From: Symbiodinium natans
Lineage: Eukaryota; Sar; Dinophyceae; Suessiales; Symbiodiniaceae
Assembly (NCBI GenBank): GCA_905221605.1
Contig: CAJNDS010002228.1
Location: 461,344-525,343 of the forward strand
DNA length: 64,000 nt
Direction: 5' to 3'
Shown here: in pieces, positions 33,401-45,269 of the stretch
How positions within the stretch are numbered: the first letter of the stretch is position 1
Layout of the letters: every line of letters starts with the position of its first letter
The notes under the pieces: model-generated
What the model was told of the DNA's origin: nothing
The model's input: only the letters and a program-made list of their open reading frames with translations
The model's database searches: none
Translations under genes and position numbers: made by a program

Positions 33401-34877
33401 GGTCGTTTCTCTTTTCAGGCCGGGGATTCGCCAAGCAACGCCAGTTTGAGGCCAGGTGGCTGAAAAAGTTGCTGGAACTGCGATGAGTTACTCCGCATAC
33501 CACGCACAGTAGGAGTTGCGAACTGCAGAGGCATCGTCGTCGCAGGCAGCCAGGAGCTTTCCTTCCACCCTTGCAGGTTATTGCTTGCTGGCACCTTGCA
33601 CGTCGGCAAGCAGTACCACGTCTGCTAAGGAATATTAATTAACAGTAGTATTTCTTCGACACCCAGATTGGACGTGCAGCTCTACGTGTTTACAAGCGTT
33701 GGTTACGAAGGTCACAGCGAATTGCCACACTGCCAGTTCAACAAGTTTGCGCCAGCGGTTCAGATGGCCCAGGCTTCGATTTCCGCAGCGGCGAAGATTT
33801 CAGAAGGAGGACCGCAAAATCCCGCCAACGCGCTTCACTCAGAAGCAACCTCAACGAATTTTAAAACGATATGAAATATGCATCCCCTGGCCGTTCCTGC
33901 TAAGGTTGGGCGGGGGACGAGAACATCAGGCATCCTGGCAGTGTATGTATATTATATATATATATCATATATCATATATATATATATATATCATATATGT
34001 ATATACAGTTTTGAATGACCATTCTGACTTCGGGCTCAGTGCAGTCGATTATGATGATGATCAAGACATGAACAAGAGTTTTCGTAGAGCCCGAAAACTG
34101 TATGGCCCATTGGTACTGTGCCACTTTGGAGCAGCCACGAACAGCTACTATGCCGCTGCACAGCTTCTGGTTTCAGCCGGAGCTCTTCAGGTTGGCACGG
34201 CCGGATGCTGCCCAGTGCGACCTCAACACAGGGAACCATGAGAATGGGGTCTCTTGCGCCGCAGCACATGCCAACCACTGAGCACAGAAGGACCTCAGAA
34301 GGACATCGAGTGAATCCAGTCAACTATGCCTAGGGGTGCCCAGTAGGCTGAAAGGCAAGGTTGGCGTCAGAGCGCAAGACACGGGAGTTCACGGATGAGG
34401 TCCATGGCATCGATGCAGTCAGTCGTGCCTCGTGTGGGGCTGCTTCTATGCTAGTTTGGGCTGCCGAGGTCGAACCTGGGCCGGTGTTTTGCAAAGTTCG
34501 GCCTGAAAGACATGCTGCTGTTAGACTGCCTGGGCCCTGAGCCAGTGGAGCACTGTCAGACAAGGGAAGGGGGATACGGCAGTTAAACTGCATTTGCCTG
34601 CATTGTAATTCGGTCAACCCCCCCTGCATCCTGCATGCAGCGGTTGAGCCGCTTCGTTGCTCTGACCTTTCTGTAGGTATTGCCCATGGCTTTCTGGACA
34701 GCATTGGCCGAGCAGATCGACAAGGAATCCGGAGAACCTATGCCTTTGTTGGGACATCAAGGGCCCCGGCGTGCGACACAACAGACACAGGATGACGCAA
34801 TAAGTTGCGAGAAGTTGCTTGATTGCTTGTGATGGCATGTTCGTCCAAGTCTAAACTTCCATGCCGGGTTTTGTTGC
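30448..34877. other. Unassigned region with microsatellites
   Basis: No gene recognised. A TAA/CAA tract lies at 31078-31158, degenerate CCCTAAA pieces near 31487-31517, a degenerate AGGGTTT/AGGGTATT-rich stretch at 32970-33175, and a TA/ATCATAT tract at 33943-34006. A plus-strand peptide near 34036-34190 (DDDQDMNKSFRRARKLYGPL) looks protein-like but is unidentified. Confidence 0.45.
31078..31158. repeat. TAA microsatellite
   Basis: AATAATAAT with CAA and GTAA interruptions. It gives poly-Leu on the minus strand, which is an artefact. Confidence 0.9.
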
Positions 34878-34934
34878 GTGATCGGCTTTGCAGTGTGCAT
34901 GTCCTGTCATGTGCCTCATGCGCAGACATCAACG

Positions 34935-35068
34935 ACGTTTTTCTTGCAAGGCCTTGCCAACATGGCATGGGGGCTCGCGTCGCTGAATGCGCAGGGAGCC
35001 AAGCAACCTGCTCAAGGACTCAAAGATGGCTTATTATCACAGCTAAGATCTAGAATTCTTGGATTCTA
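34935..35068 (+). CDS. Possible exon of a RAP/FAST-type helical-repeat RNA-binding protein
   Basis: One plus-strand frame encodes GLANMAWGLASLNAQGAKQP followed by GLKDGLLSQLRSR. The LANMAWGLASLN pattern is the helix of the degenerate repeats (typically ANxxWAxAxL) that precede RAP domains in organelle RNA-binding proteins of apicomplexans and dinoflagellates. TTGCAAG|GCC upstream is a suitable AG|G acceptor. Only one repeat is visible, and no neighbouring exon was found. Confidence 0.35.
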
Positions 35069-35635
35069 GAAGCTAGCAGTATGTAATGCAGTTCCGTGCA
35101 AGCACTCGGTGGGAGTGGGGAGCGAGACCAGATTGTTGTTAGAACCCTGCTGATGGACTGCAGCCTCGAGGCTGAAGATGCCCCTGATGGATGCGATCAG
35201 GCGGCCGGTGTATCGGGTGGGCATTGCCAGGCATCATGCACTCGTCAGCCACCTGGCCTAAGACCTTTAGCCACCAAATTGCTGCCACATTCTTGCCGCC
35301 ACCCCAGACTCCACCCCAGAAAAAGCGAAGCGGCGTACGGCTCCTGGTAAATCCTGCAGCGCAGGGCTCAGGCATAGCTGAAGATGTTGGAGCTCACGTC
35401 GCAGCACGCCAACATCTCAGCGTGGGGCAACAGGGTGGTAAAAACACAGCGGCAACGGCTTGCGGGACACTCTGGTGGCATGAGAGCGATCCACTAAGTA
35501 AGCCCAATTCGAGAAGCTACATACCCCAAAGAAGTCGGAGTCCCGAGACTCCTGAAACACCTACGCCAGCAGCACTTTGTTCCAGAAAACAACCCTACAC
35601 TCCGATCCTTAACTACAGTTCACACCAGGAACCTA
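35069..35635. other. No recognisable gene
   Basis: An open plus frame (35191-35649) runs into CCCTAAA repeats and has no known domain. Confidence 0.4.
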
Positions 35636-35703
35636 CCCTAAAACCCTAAACCCTAAAACCCTAAAGCCCTAAAACCCTATAACCCTACAAGCCCTATAAA
35701 CCC
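35636..35703 (-). repeat. Degenerate telomere-like cluster
   Basis: CCCTAAAA, CCCTAAA, CCCTATAA and CCCTACAAG variants. A perfect plus-orientation array (35832-35867) follows 130 bases later. Confidence 0.85.
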
Positions 35704-35831
35704 TCCAAGGTGGCCAACGTGTCTTGGGGCTCTGCCAAGGCAGTGTACGTGAGTCCGGCGGCCGGCCGCTTATACACCTGGGTCGGCTCGATCGGCTGCT
35801 TTGGGGCTTGCACTTTGGGTAAAGATAGGGT

Positions 35832-35867
35832 TTTGGGTTTAGGGTTTAGGGTTTAGGGTTTAGGGTT
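35832..35867 (+). repeat. Interstitial telomere-like array (TTTAGGG)n
   Basis: Five units of TTTAGGG. Confidence 0.9.
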
Positions 35868-36640
35868 TGGAATGGCTTGACGTTAACGGCATCATGAGTA
35901 GGGTCAGCTTTGGTTTGCAGATTGTCGTGTTGATCGGGTGCACTCATTTCATTGGTCACATGTCTGCAGAAATTCTGATGCAAGCTTGGATCACTTGTCT
36001 TCAGCCACAAGCCCACGACGACAGCGATAAGGTGATGGACTCCACAGGAAGCGTCTGAGTCCAAGAGACCTGATTTGCAACGGGTGCCGTGGTAAGGTGT
36101 CACAAGCAGGATGGCTGTAAGATGCTGCTTCGGTGAGCATGTCGTGCTGGATTGAGCATTGCTTCATTTTTTCAGGCCTCCTGGCACCTCCTGGACCAAT
36201 TTGGCACTCAGGGCGTCGCCGCACGCTCAGGAGATCCTCGCTTGCCAGCAGGTCGGTGAAAGGAAAAGGCGCCTGGAATGTGTCGGGTGGGTCCATGAAT
36301 GCTTGCGCCGGCCTTTGACACTTACGCGCCCTTAGCCTCAGACTCGAAACCACTTGCATGGCAGTGTTCTGAAACCACAGACAGGCATCATTCAGCATGG
36401 GCAGCATGAGCCATGAACTCCAAAAGCTCAAAGCGAAGCACAGGTCAACCTTCTTTGGGCGGTTGCAAAACTCGCGACGGAAGGCCGGAGAAGTGCTGGC
36501 ATGCCTGAGTGCAAATGCTAGCCGACTGCACGACTACAGTCTGCATGGTTGCTGCTGATTGCTGTGTTCAAAAGTTCATAAATCAGAGTGCGAAGTTACG
36601 GCGCCGTAAACCTTCCATGAAAGAATTAGATTGAGGGTTC
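35868..36640. other. No recognisable gene
   Basis: The longest frame (35991-36431 minus, 146 codons) has no known motif. Confidence 0.4.
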
Positions 36641-36654
36641 GCCTTTGATTGGCC

Positions 36655-37160
36655 CGCGTCAGCTAAAGTCCGAGGCGCGCCAGTGCGCGATAGTTTCTGC
36701 GAGAGAGCTCTGGTTGCGAGAGCGCGCGATAGCGCGCGAGAGGGTAGGGTTGAGGGTTGAGGGTTTAGGGCTTAGGGTTTAGGGCCGCGAAATCCGCGTC
36801 AGCTGCGCGTCAGCTCCGCGATCTCCGCGCGTCAGCAACAGGTAGGCTAGGTGACCCATTCATCTTCAGCTTAATAGCGCCCACACCCCGACGGAAAAAC
36901 CGCGCAACAGCCGAAACAGCACAGGGTCTTTAATTAATGGGGTTGGGCGAAGTAATGACCAGTGAGGGCTTCATTTCCAGGTCTCATCCCAAACCTCTTG
37001 GAAAGTTTAGTGTTCAGGCATTTCGGGCTCAATATTCGGGTTCAGGCTAGTCTGAAGGTTTGGGGTCTTGTGTTGGCTTCCCGCGATAGTCCGCGTCAGT
37101 GCAACCCCAAAAAGCACGTGCGCGTCAGCGCGCGATGCGACCTGCAGCAGGCCGCGTCAG
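36655..37160 (+). repeat. Seven same-strand copies of CGCGTCAG in a CpG-rich patch
   Basis: The octamer CGCGTCAG occurs at 36655, 36795, 36806, 36828, 37092, 37121 and 37153, all on the plus strand. CGCGATAG or CGCGAT is interspersed near 36685, 36725, 36818, 37082 and 37132. The patch also holds GCGCGC runs and a short telomere-like array (36746-36784). The surrounding window is much poorer in CpG-only motifs. Confidence 0.8.
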
Positions 37161-39208
37161 AGCCCGCGAAAACTCTTCCATAGTCGAATGAAAAGTTCAA
37201 AGGGTTTTCGGCACTGCTCTGATGTTATTTTCCGGGATAGACACAAGTCTGCATCTTCGTGGTTGGCCACAGTGCCATAGGGCATACAAAGACCCGAAAG
37301 TCATGCAGCATGCTATTTCCTGTGGTTCAGGTAGGGCCTTGGCGAGTGTCCTGTCAACGACAGCACGTGAGCTGATGGCTAGGCCCTCAGAATCTCACGG
37401 GGAGGTTGGGAAATGCAAGTTGCCAACTGTTGATGTATTCCTTGCGGCCCTCTCTGCCAAGCAGTGCCTGCATTCTCCGAGGCCGAGATGAGCACAGTGG
37501 ACCTGTCGAACCTGTCACGGGCATCTACCATTCTGCAGCGTCGCGCCCCAAGTGAGCTCAGTATTCCGGTTCTAAACCTGGGTTCCTGACACCTTCCTGG
37601 TATGGCACATACATGAAGTAGGGTACGCAGTTTCCTCCAGACACATGGCATAGGATGACATCTGTCAAGACCTTCAGGGAGCAGCCACCTTGGCATGTGC
37701 GCAAGCGAAATATCATTGAGATTGAATGGCCAAGGCTTTGGCGAGGCTCGAAGATTGTGTGCAGAGATGCCGCATTTGTAGATTGTCAGTTGCGCACCCA
37801 TGGCAGATGAGGTCACCATGGCCGGTTCTTGCCCTGGTGTTTGCGTACTCCCCTGCACTTCTCGCAGCCACTTGCGGCTTGCCATCTGGGCTCAAAAGGT
37901 GGAAATGCAGGAGCGGAAGCTCACGGAGTTTTCTTGGGATTGTAATGCTTATTATTAGGCACAAAGCAACTATAAGGCAAGATCTTCACAAGATCTTCAA
38001 AGTGCATGGTGTCCATGTGAGCATGGTCTATTGAACTGTGGACAAGCATCAAGCCTTCCAGAAGCACCTGCAGCGGCTACACCAAGCAAGCCTGCATGAG
38101 ATGCACGCCTGACATGGCACTAAACAAAGTCCGTTTTCGCAGCACAAGTCCCCATGAATGGTAAGTGATTCAAGCCACCACCCCACGTCTGTTCGCACCC
38201 CTCACTCCACCCACTGAAGACCTCAGTTGACCTATAAGCAAAAATGAGCTGATCCGTAGCTGCAAGTCAACGATGTGGCCTATTGGCCCTCGATGGCCAA
38301 AGCTGCAGTGCAGGCTGAGAATTTGAACGTGTTGCTAAAAGCGCACGCTATCGCTTGATGTCCTGTGCAGTCCTGTACTGAAGCGGGCAACTAGACTCGA
38401 GGACCCCAAAATGGTAGTTGCAGCCCCATCCGAAGCCATCAAAAACACGTCATTGCCATGCACATGCTGAAGTCGCGTGCTACAAGCTCAATTTGTAAAC
38501 GCCACGTAGATATTGACCAAGCCTCCAACCTAAACCCTAAACTCTAAACCCTTGAAAAAACACTCCGACCACCGTGCGAGATCTGGCTCGACTTACCATC
38601 AGTGGAGCAGGCTTTGCCGGAGCAGGACAGGAAGCTTTCGACGACGAGATCGGAGTTCTGCGAAACAAGAGATGCATCCCTAAACCCCAAAATAGACCCT
38701 GAACCCATATGCAACAGGATCTAGCAGTCCAGAGTCCCTGTCGATTCCAGAGCAACCTCTACTGACCTAAGAATACCTAAGAACAACGGTTTCAGCTGTC
38801 ATGCTCAGACGTGTACCGTCAGCTATCACCCTTTGCATGACTGGTGTAGAATTTGCAAGTACCACGTCCATTTGATCTTCCGGCACTTGCAGCCATCGAA
38901 CAGCCCAGAGGATCTCTTCAAAGCCGCGTCTCCGTCAAAATCGCCGCGGCTCGCGCATTGCGCTCGCAGCCATCGGCTGAGGGTCGGGACATGCTGGGAA
39001 TGCTGTGTACCCATGCTGCCGGAAGCCCACAGATCGCAACTCCAGGGCTAGGCGACAGCCCTTCAAGGTTCAGGTAGGTAATTTGAACAACATGTGCGCA
39101 TCGATGCGATGTGCATCTTCTTGTTTTGGTGACATTTACTGGCTGCAGCTTCTGCAATTCTAGAGTGCTAGGCCCGCACAGGTCTTGGTACGCTTTCACC
39201 CTAGGGCA
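37161..39208. other. Unassigned region upstream of the channel gene
   Basis: The longest frame (37379-37885 minus, 168 codons) has no recognised domain. A small CCCTAAA cluster lies at 38529-38551. Ser/Arg-rich plus frames at 38853-39077 could hold a 5' exon of the channel gene, but I found no convincing link. Confidence 0.4.
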
Positions 39209-41857
39209 ATGTCGCAAGCAAAAGAGTTTGAATTGGTGGATGAAGTCCTTCGGCATTGTCGCAAGGATTTGTTGGGCCAGGTGGACTCTTGGTTCAGCGA
39301 CCTTGAGGCGGAGATCAAAATGAGGCTGCAGGAAGTGAATCCCCCTGATGGCCTCCATGATGGCCTCCATGTGTCCGTCAGCAAAGCCGTGGCGGAGCCA
39401 GGAAAGGAGCCTCTCGCAGACGATGTGAAATGCACCCCGCGAGAGGAGAAGCTAGAGAAGCTAGAGGTGGTGGAAAACCTGGAAGATGTCGGGGTCGAGG
39501 TCACTTCCGCTACCTTTCAGACTGCGTATGAGAAAGCTAAGGCAGTTGCTTCCCGGAAGAAGTTCAAGAAGGCCCACGAGCGGGCCAGCGTATATGTCTT
39601 CTTGTCCGAAATGCGGGCAGCCGTTATTGCGTTGGTGAATGCCAGCTTCTTTGATATTTTCTTCGCTTTGGTGATCATCTCGAACGCAGTCTACTTGGGC
39701 GTGCAGGTTGACAGCATAGACCCTGCATCCCCGTCAGGGCCAGCAGCCTCGACATTTGTAGTGCAGTTGACATATGCCGTCGTCTTCTCTCTTGAGGTTG
39801 TCTTGCGCTGCATTGCTGCTGGGCCTCGAGAATATGTTTGCGGTCTGGACTGGGCCTGGAATTTGCTGGATATTTCAGTGGTCCTCTCATCTTGGACCGT
39901 GATCTTACTCGACTTTCTCTTTGATGATTCGGACACAGGAGTCGGCTCCAGCATACGGATTGTTCGGATTATCCGTGCATCCAGGCTCCTGCGTATCCTG
40001 CGCACCGTTTGGGTGATTCGCTTCGTGGGCGCCCTGAGGACCCTCGTCTCCTCCTTGGTGGACACGCTGCGATCGCTGTTTTGGGCGCTGCTCCTGCTCT
40101 TCCTCATCATGTATGTCTTCGGTTCCTTGGTTCGCTTCGTGGAATTCTTTCTTCGAAGTATCTTGCGTGTGCGGGAGCCAGGCTGTTGTTCGTTGCAGTT
40201 CCCTCGTGTGCTCTTGGTGTGTGGCTTTTGGAGCTCTTGCCTGGCAATGAGAGTTGGTGGGTTTGCCAGTTGAAGAGATGCTGTTCTTGCTTTTGTGTCA
40301 CTATTGGCAGTCGTGAGTCTAAGTATCTAAGTATCTAAGGCCTGGGACATTTGTTTCTTGTATGGTTTACCTGAGCTAGGCTTCCCATGGAAGGGTTTTT
40401 AAAACGACGCCGAGGTATTTTGTTTACCGATGTGGCTCTTGAGCACATGAAGTCAGAAAGAGCCGTCGATGCGAATCTCATGAGATACTTTGGATCGCTG
40501 TACACATCCATCGCCACGCTCTTCAGAACGATCTCAGGTGGTCTTGACTGGCAGGATGCGGCTGATAGCCTGAATCCCCTGGGAATCTTCTGGGTGCAGG
40601 TCTTTCAGCTGTACGTGGCATTTGTATCCTTTGCCGTCCTCAACGAGACTCAGCTGCAGCGATCTGCAGTGTCTGTTGGACTTGGGGTCTGATGCAACCA
40701 CGGTTGGTCCAGTTACGTGTTCTGCCGTAGTGTTTCAGGTACCTTCAGGATTCGCTCCTTTGAGGGGTGGGCAGAGGCCTAGGCAGAATGAAACCAAAGA
40801 AGCTCAACTGTCCCACAGCCGTGCACTTTGATGACGTTATTCCATCATCCAGGGCATCCAGGGGCTTGGGAGGGACAACAACTTTAATGCCGTCTCGCGG
40901 AAAACGTGCTGTTTGAAGTCATTTTGCAGCGGTCCAATTTTCAAACGTCGGTTTTGTGTTCCGACGCACGACCTATGATGTTTTTTCATTTAGCAGCTAA
41001 ACCTAGACCCTAAACTATATACAGACACTTTGTTCCCGTGGCCTCGTTTGGCCATTGGTGCGTGCTTGACATGGTAAGTAGAAGTTCCGTGTCGTGGTGT
41101 GGTTTTGCACTTCGTGCCATGGTTGCTAGGCTCCCTCCCTTGCTCCGTAGTGCATGCGGTCTTCCAAATAAAAAGTTTTGCGTGCGGCCGTGCAGACTTC
41201 AGCCCTTCACATTGCTTGGGGAAGTCCAACCCCCTTCTGCAGGTCATGACCGGCGTGTTCTGATTCCTGGCTTGCCATTATGTTAGCGGTAACGTCAACT
41301 TTTGCTTCTTTCTTTTGCTTCTTTCCCTAAACCCTAAACCCTAAACCCTAAACCCTAAACCCGAAACCCGAAAATCAAAACCTAAAGAGTTTTTCAAGGA
41401 GGGACTTTTGGCCCGCCAAGGCAACAGTGCCATCAAGTCTGCCGAACGTGACCAGAAGGCGAAGCTGGAGGATCGTCACGATTTCCGAATGTTGATGATG
41501 AAGATTTTCAAGCAAATTGATTCGAGCGGTGATGGCAAGCTGACACTGTCTGAGTTTGAATCTCTATTCGATAGTGAGGCGATGAAGGCTTTGATGGAGA
41601 CAGCTGACATAAAGGCTGCTGATGCATGGACCTTGTTTGCGAGTTTGGATCAAGACGGCGACAACCTGGTAGATGTCAACGAATTTATTGAGCGATGTCT
41701 GCAGTTGCATGGCCCAGCACGTGCGCTGGATCTGCACACCCTGACCAGACAAAATCTCAAGCTCGGGGAACAGCTACATGACATCGAAAAGGCACAGGCG
41801 CAGATTATGTTCAGATTGCGGCGGCAGAGCTCAGTCGACAGCGTAGTCTGCATGTAA
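39209..41857 (+). CDS. Voltage-gated cation channel, single six-helix domain with two C-terminal EF-hands
   Basis: Exons 39209-40121, 40415-40644, 41243-41261 and 41421-41857 join in frame into about 532 residues. Seen: an acidic cytosolic N-terminus; S1 (ASFFDIFFALVIISNAVYLG); S2 (AVVFSLEVVLRC); S3 (WAWNLLDISVVL); S4 from about residue 250 with Arg every third position (RIVRIIRASRLLRILR); S5 ending MYVFG; a pore helix and filter region TLFRTISGGLDW (TISGG about 343-347); S6 split by introns (FVSFAVLN, then VMTGVF); and two complete EF-hand loops, DSSGDGKLTLSE (about 421) and DQDGDNLVDVNE (about 464). It belongs to the one-domain Na/Ca channel group of protists and should assemble as a tetramer in a membrane. 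The filter lacks the acidic ring of typical Ca channels. The start at 39209 is the first ATG giving an ordinary N-terminus; an upstream coding exon is possible. Confidence 0.88.
41243..41261 (+). other. 19-nt micro-exon in the channel gene
   Basis: This exon encodes only VMTGVF and the first base of the next codon, the end of S6. It is preceded by TTCTGCAG and followed by GATTCC. Without it, S6 would lose the conserved segment that follows FAVLN in this channel group. Both flanking introns need GA donors (AAC|GAGACT and T|GATTCC). Confidence 0.7.
41326..41372 (-). repeat. Telomere-like array inside intron 3 of the channel gene
   Basis: Four to five CCCTAAA units and two CCCGAAA variants lie within the 159-nt intron 41262-41420, leaving only about 50 bases before the acceptor. 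Confidence 0.92.
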
Positions 41858-44640
41858 TTCAAGAGCGCCTTCTGAAGGAAGCGCATCCCCTTGACACAGT
41901 TTCAACTTTCGTGGAGAAAAAGTCGTCAGTTGCTTGGCCAAGATCCTCTGCATAATCAGGAAATGTGTATATATATATGTATATAGTAGTCATAATAACA
42001 AGAATAACAATACTAACAATAAGCATAATAATACTAAATCATAACAATAATAGTAATCATAACAACCAGAATAACAGTAGTAGTAATAATATGAGTAGGT
42101 CTCGGTGGAAGTTGCTCGTCTTGGCCCTGAAGGTGGGATTCGGATGCGCCGCTCTCTCAGCAGTTGCGAGCTGCCTGTCTGGGCACCGTGGCGCAAAGCT
42201 TTTTTTGAAGCTTAGGGTTTAGGGTTTAGGGGTTTGAGAAAGGTTTAGGGTTTAGGGTTTGGGGTTTAGGCCTAATCTTCAAGAGTGGGAACTTGTCATC
42301 CACACTGAGAGAGGCAAGCAAGCTACTGCTGGATCTCCTGCTTTGGGTAACTTCAGGGCGTTAGGGTGGAAGGTTTCGCTCAGTGAGGCGGCGGTTTAAG
42401 GCAAGGCCTGAGGGCTCAGCCCTGAAAAATTGATGTAACCCTAAACCCTAAACCCTAAACCAAGGATCGTGGCCTTCAGCACGTGGGAGCCAGCAATCTT
42501 TCAGCAATCTTCGCGGTACCGGCATCAATCGCCCTTTGCCGTTGTGCTCGATGCAGGCGCACAGGGGAAGATATGGATTCTAGGGTTTAGGGTTTAGGAT
42601 TTTGGGTTTAGGGTTTAAGATGAGCTGATTCGGTCGCTGGAAAATGACACCGGGAGACAACTTGTCAAAATGGTGTCCGTGGGTGGCCGCGAGCCCTTTG
42701 TCCGAGAGGGGTATCCACGAAGTCCTTAAATCCGATGGGCATCGTGCTTAGTGAGGTGGCTTTCCTGAAAATCTGCAAACTGCCAGGGAGCACCGGTACC
42801 CGGGTTCACATCTACTGTTTCGGTGGAGGCTCATGCTGTGTGCTGTGACTGTGGGGCCTCATCATGTGTGGAATGGCTGCGCAGCTAGGACCTGCAGTGA
42901 AGAAACAGTGCAACATGGTTCCGCAGTTAGCACAGTCAGCTGCCAACGAAAGCATCTTGAAAACTCGAAGCTGCCAACCTGCCCTGGCAGGCGACCTTTG
43001 TGCTGCAGGGAGCGAGGTCGTGAGGTTCCTGTGCTGATATCACTGTCAGCTGAAGCTGTGAAGTTACTTGGGCCGTGAGCATGAAAGCGAGTGAACATTG
43101 CACACAGGGTACAGGGCTCTCAAAATCCATAGCCCACCATCTAATGTGGCAGTCAGCAGTCTCAGCCTCGACATGCGGAACCAGTCTGCATCTCCACTGC
43201 TACCTGTCCGTCGGAGCAGAAAGCCAGACCCATCAAGAACAAGACAGCATGTGGGGGGACCGTCTCACAGACAGGATGCTACCAAGTGTAGGGGCTCCAT
43301 TACAGCGCGAGGTGGTGGATCGGTTCGCTCACAGATGCTTACCCTTCTGGGAAGGGCAGACCGGAACAAGAGAACGCGAGTTAGAAGTCCACTCGGTGTT
43401 GCCGCACAGCCGTTTCTGACCAAGCACGGAGGTCCAGGGATCCCACCAATTTGAAGCACGCCGGATGGCCAACGGGATGGCAGACAACTGTGCCTCCGGC
43501 CGGAAAGAGGTATGTTCCGACTTGAGAGGTCTTTTCCCTCATGCCGCCATGCCTCAATGGCACACGACAAACCTGCCAGGCACAATGATAAGACAGTCTA
43601 TACCACCTCATATTCGGCCTAAATCCCTTCCAGCCCAGCCCGGCTACCCACGCCCTTTGCGTGAAGGAAAACCCGGCCTGGCCTGAACACCTGCTCAGAG
43701 CCAACCTGCTTGTCACATCCTCAGTCAAGAGAGTTAAGAGGCTTCTGGGACTTGGACTTCTTCATCTTTCACCGTTATGAATACAGCCTTCAATCTTCAA
43801 TCTCTACTGGCTGACCTGAGTCGTAACCCCAAGAGCCTGACATTGCCTTGCACACCGGCATGTGCACGGGTTGCCAACCAAGGTCTTCGCTCCTGCAACC
43901 GCTCCTCTCAGAAGTGACTTTGCAAGTGCCTTGGTCCGAACCCCTCATGACATGTCCTATGTAGGGGGCGGTTATTTCTTGTACATGCAAAACGCACCAG
44001 TCCAGTGACTTTCAGCGTCAGCTTCATCAGCCTGCTAAGCGTGCAGGTGCCTACTCCTCTCCTCGCCACGACCCCATTGGCAGTTCGAGCAACAGCAGGC
44101 CAGCACAGCACTCGCCCCTTGCACCGCGAACGTAGAACTCAAAGCATCCCAGCCCATGGCTTTTCTTGGAAATCAACCTCCTCAAGCTCCTCAAGAGCCC
44201 AAACAGTTCTTTGCATTTTTGTCAAGTCACAGGCTTCCGCCTCTTGAGCCGGACTCAAGTCGACTTCCTCTTGTGACCCGGCCTTTTTGGGCTTCTCTGG
44301 GTTTCGATAGTTACTGCAAGGATACATTCAGGCTCGCATGTGTCGACTTACAGGTTCGCCATTGACCGAATGTTGGCGAAAGTCCTGGTCCAAAGAGGAC
44401 GGTAACTTCTACCACTACAGCACTGGTACTGCAATGTTCTGCCATCTCATCCCGTCCTGTCCTTGTCATGCCGGTCAAGTCGCACTTTCATAGTTGGAAA
44501 GCCTTACAGTGGTTATACGGTCTGATACCGTGCGCCATGCAAGATGCAGATCTGAATTGCTAACTTGCACCGAAATCCAAGAGCCTCATGCATGATGGCC
44601 AAGGGATGGGATTCAAGACCTTGTGCGCCAGCACGCTCTT
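41858..44640. other. Unassigned region with repeats
   Basis: An AT-rich stretch with TA and AATAA-type repeats (41963-42093) is followed by several telomere-like arrays, listed separately. Open frames at 42833-43728 overlap on both strands without a recognised domain. Confidence 0.45.
42210..42269 (+). repeat. Telomere-like array (TTTAGGG)n
   Basis: Two blocks of TTTAGGG units separated by GGTTTGAGAAAGG. Further short clusters occur at 42437-42461 (CCCTAAA orientation) and 42583-42619 (TTTAGGG orientation), so three alternating pieces lie within 410 bases. Confidence 0.85.
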
Positions 44641-44900
44641 TTGAATTCTACGGTGGAGGCCCGGCATTGGACTTCGCGAACTTTCGTGGGCATGACACAT
44701 CCACTCTGCAGTTCAGCTACATGCAGCTGTTCGGGTCAGTGAAGGTGATGGGCGGTGATGATGAAGGCTGTCTCCAGTGGATTGATGCCTGGCTGCATGC
44801 TGTTGATGACAAGGCAGCTGCTCACCCACTCCTTTGCTTGAAAGGGTGTGGCGTGCGCCATGCGAAGTTCAAGGGCTGGCATGAAGCAAGCGATTCTAGA
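44641..44900 (+). CDS. Probable coding exon, unidentified
   Basis: The plus frame encodes FEFYGGGPALDFANFRGHDT, then LQFSYMQLFGSVKVMGGDDE and LQWIDAWLHAVDDKAAAHPL. Composition and length look like a genuine exon, and AAAGG|GTGTGG at about 44846 may be a donor. I did not recognise the family. Confidence 0.35.
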
Positions 44901-44924
44901 GGAGGCCGTTATACTGAGTAGGTC

Positions 44925-45213
44925 ATCCGAACGCGCACCTGAACATCACTGAAAATCTTCAGCTGTATATATACAGCATGTAAGTACACAAGAAGCGTTG
45001 AAGTTTACAGACCTTGTCTCGTGCAGCAGTTCGTTGAGAAGAGCCCAAACCCTCATCATCTGCTTGGGCTTTCGCTGCTTTGTTTGTCGGCCACTGTCGG
45101 TCGTGCTCCAGCTTGAGGCTGTGAATAGTCTGCTTGGAGCCTTTGAGAAGGCTGGCGCACCAGCTCACGCCTCAGAACGGCGTCCTAATGAAGAGGTGAG
45201 AGTGAGAGTGAGA

Positions 45214-45269
<56 letters not shown>

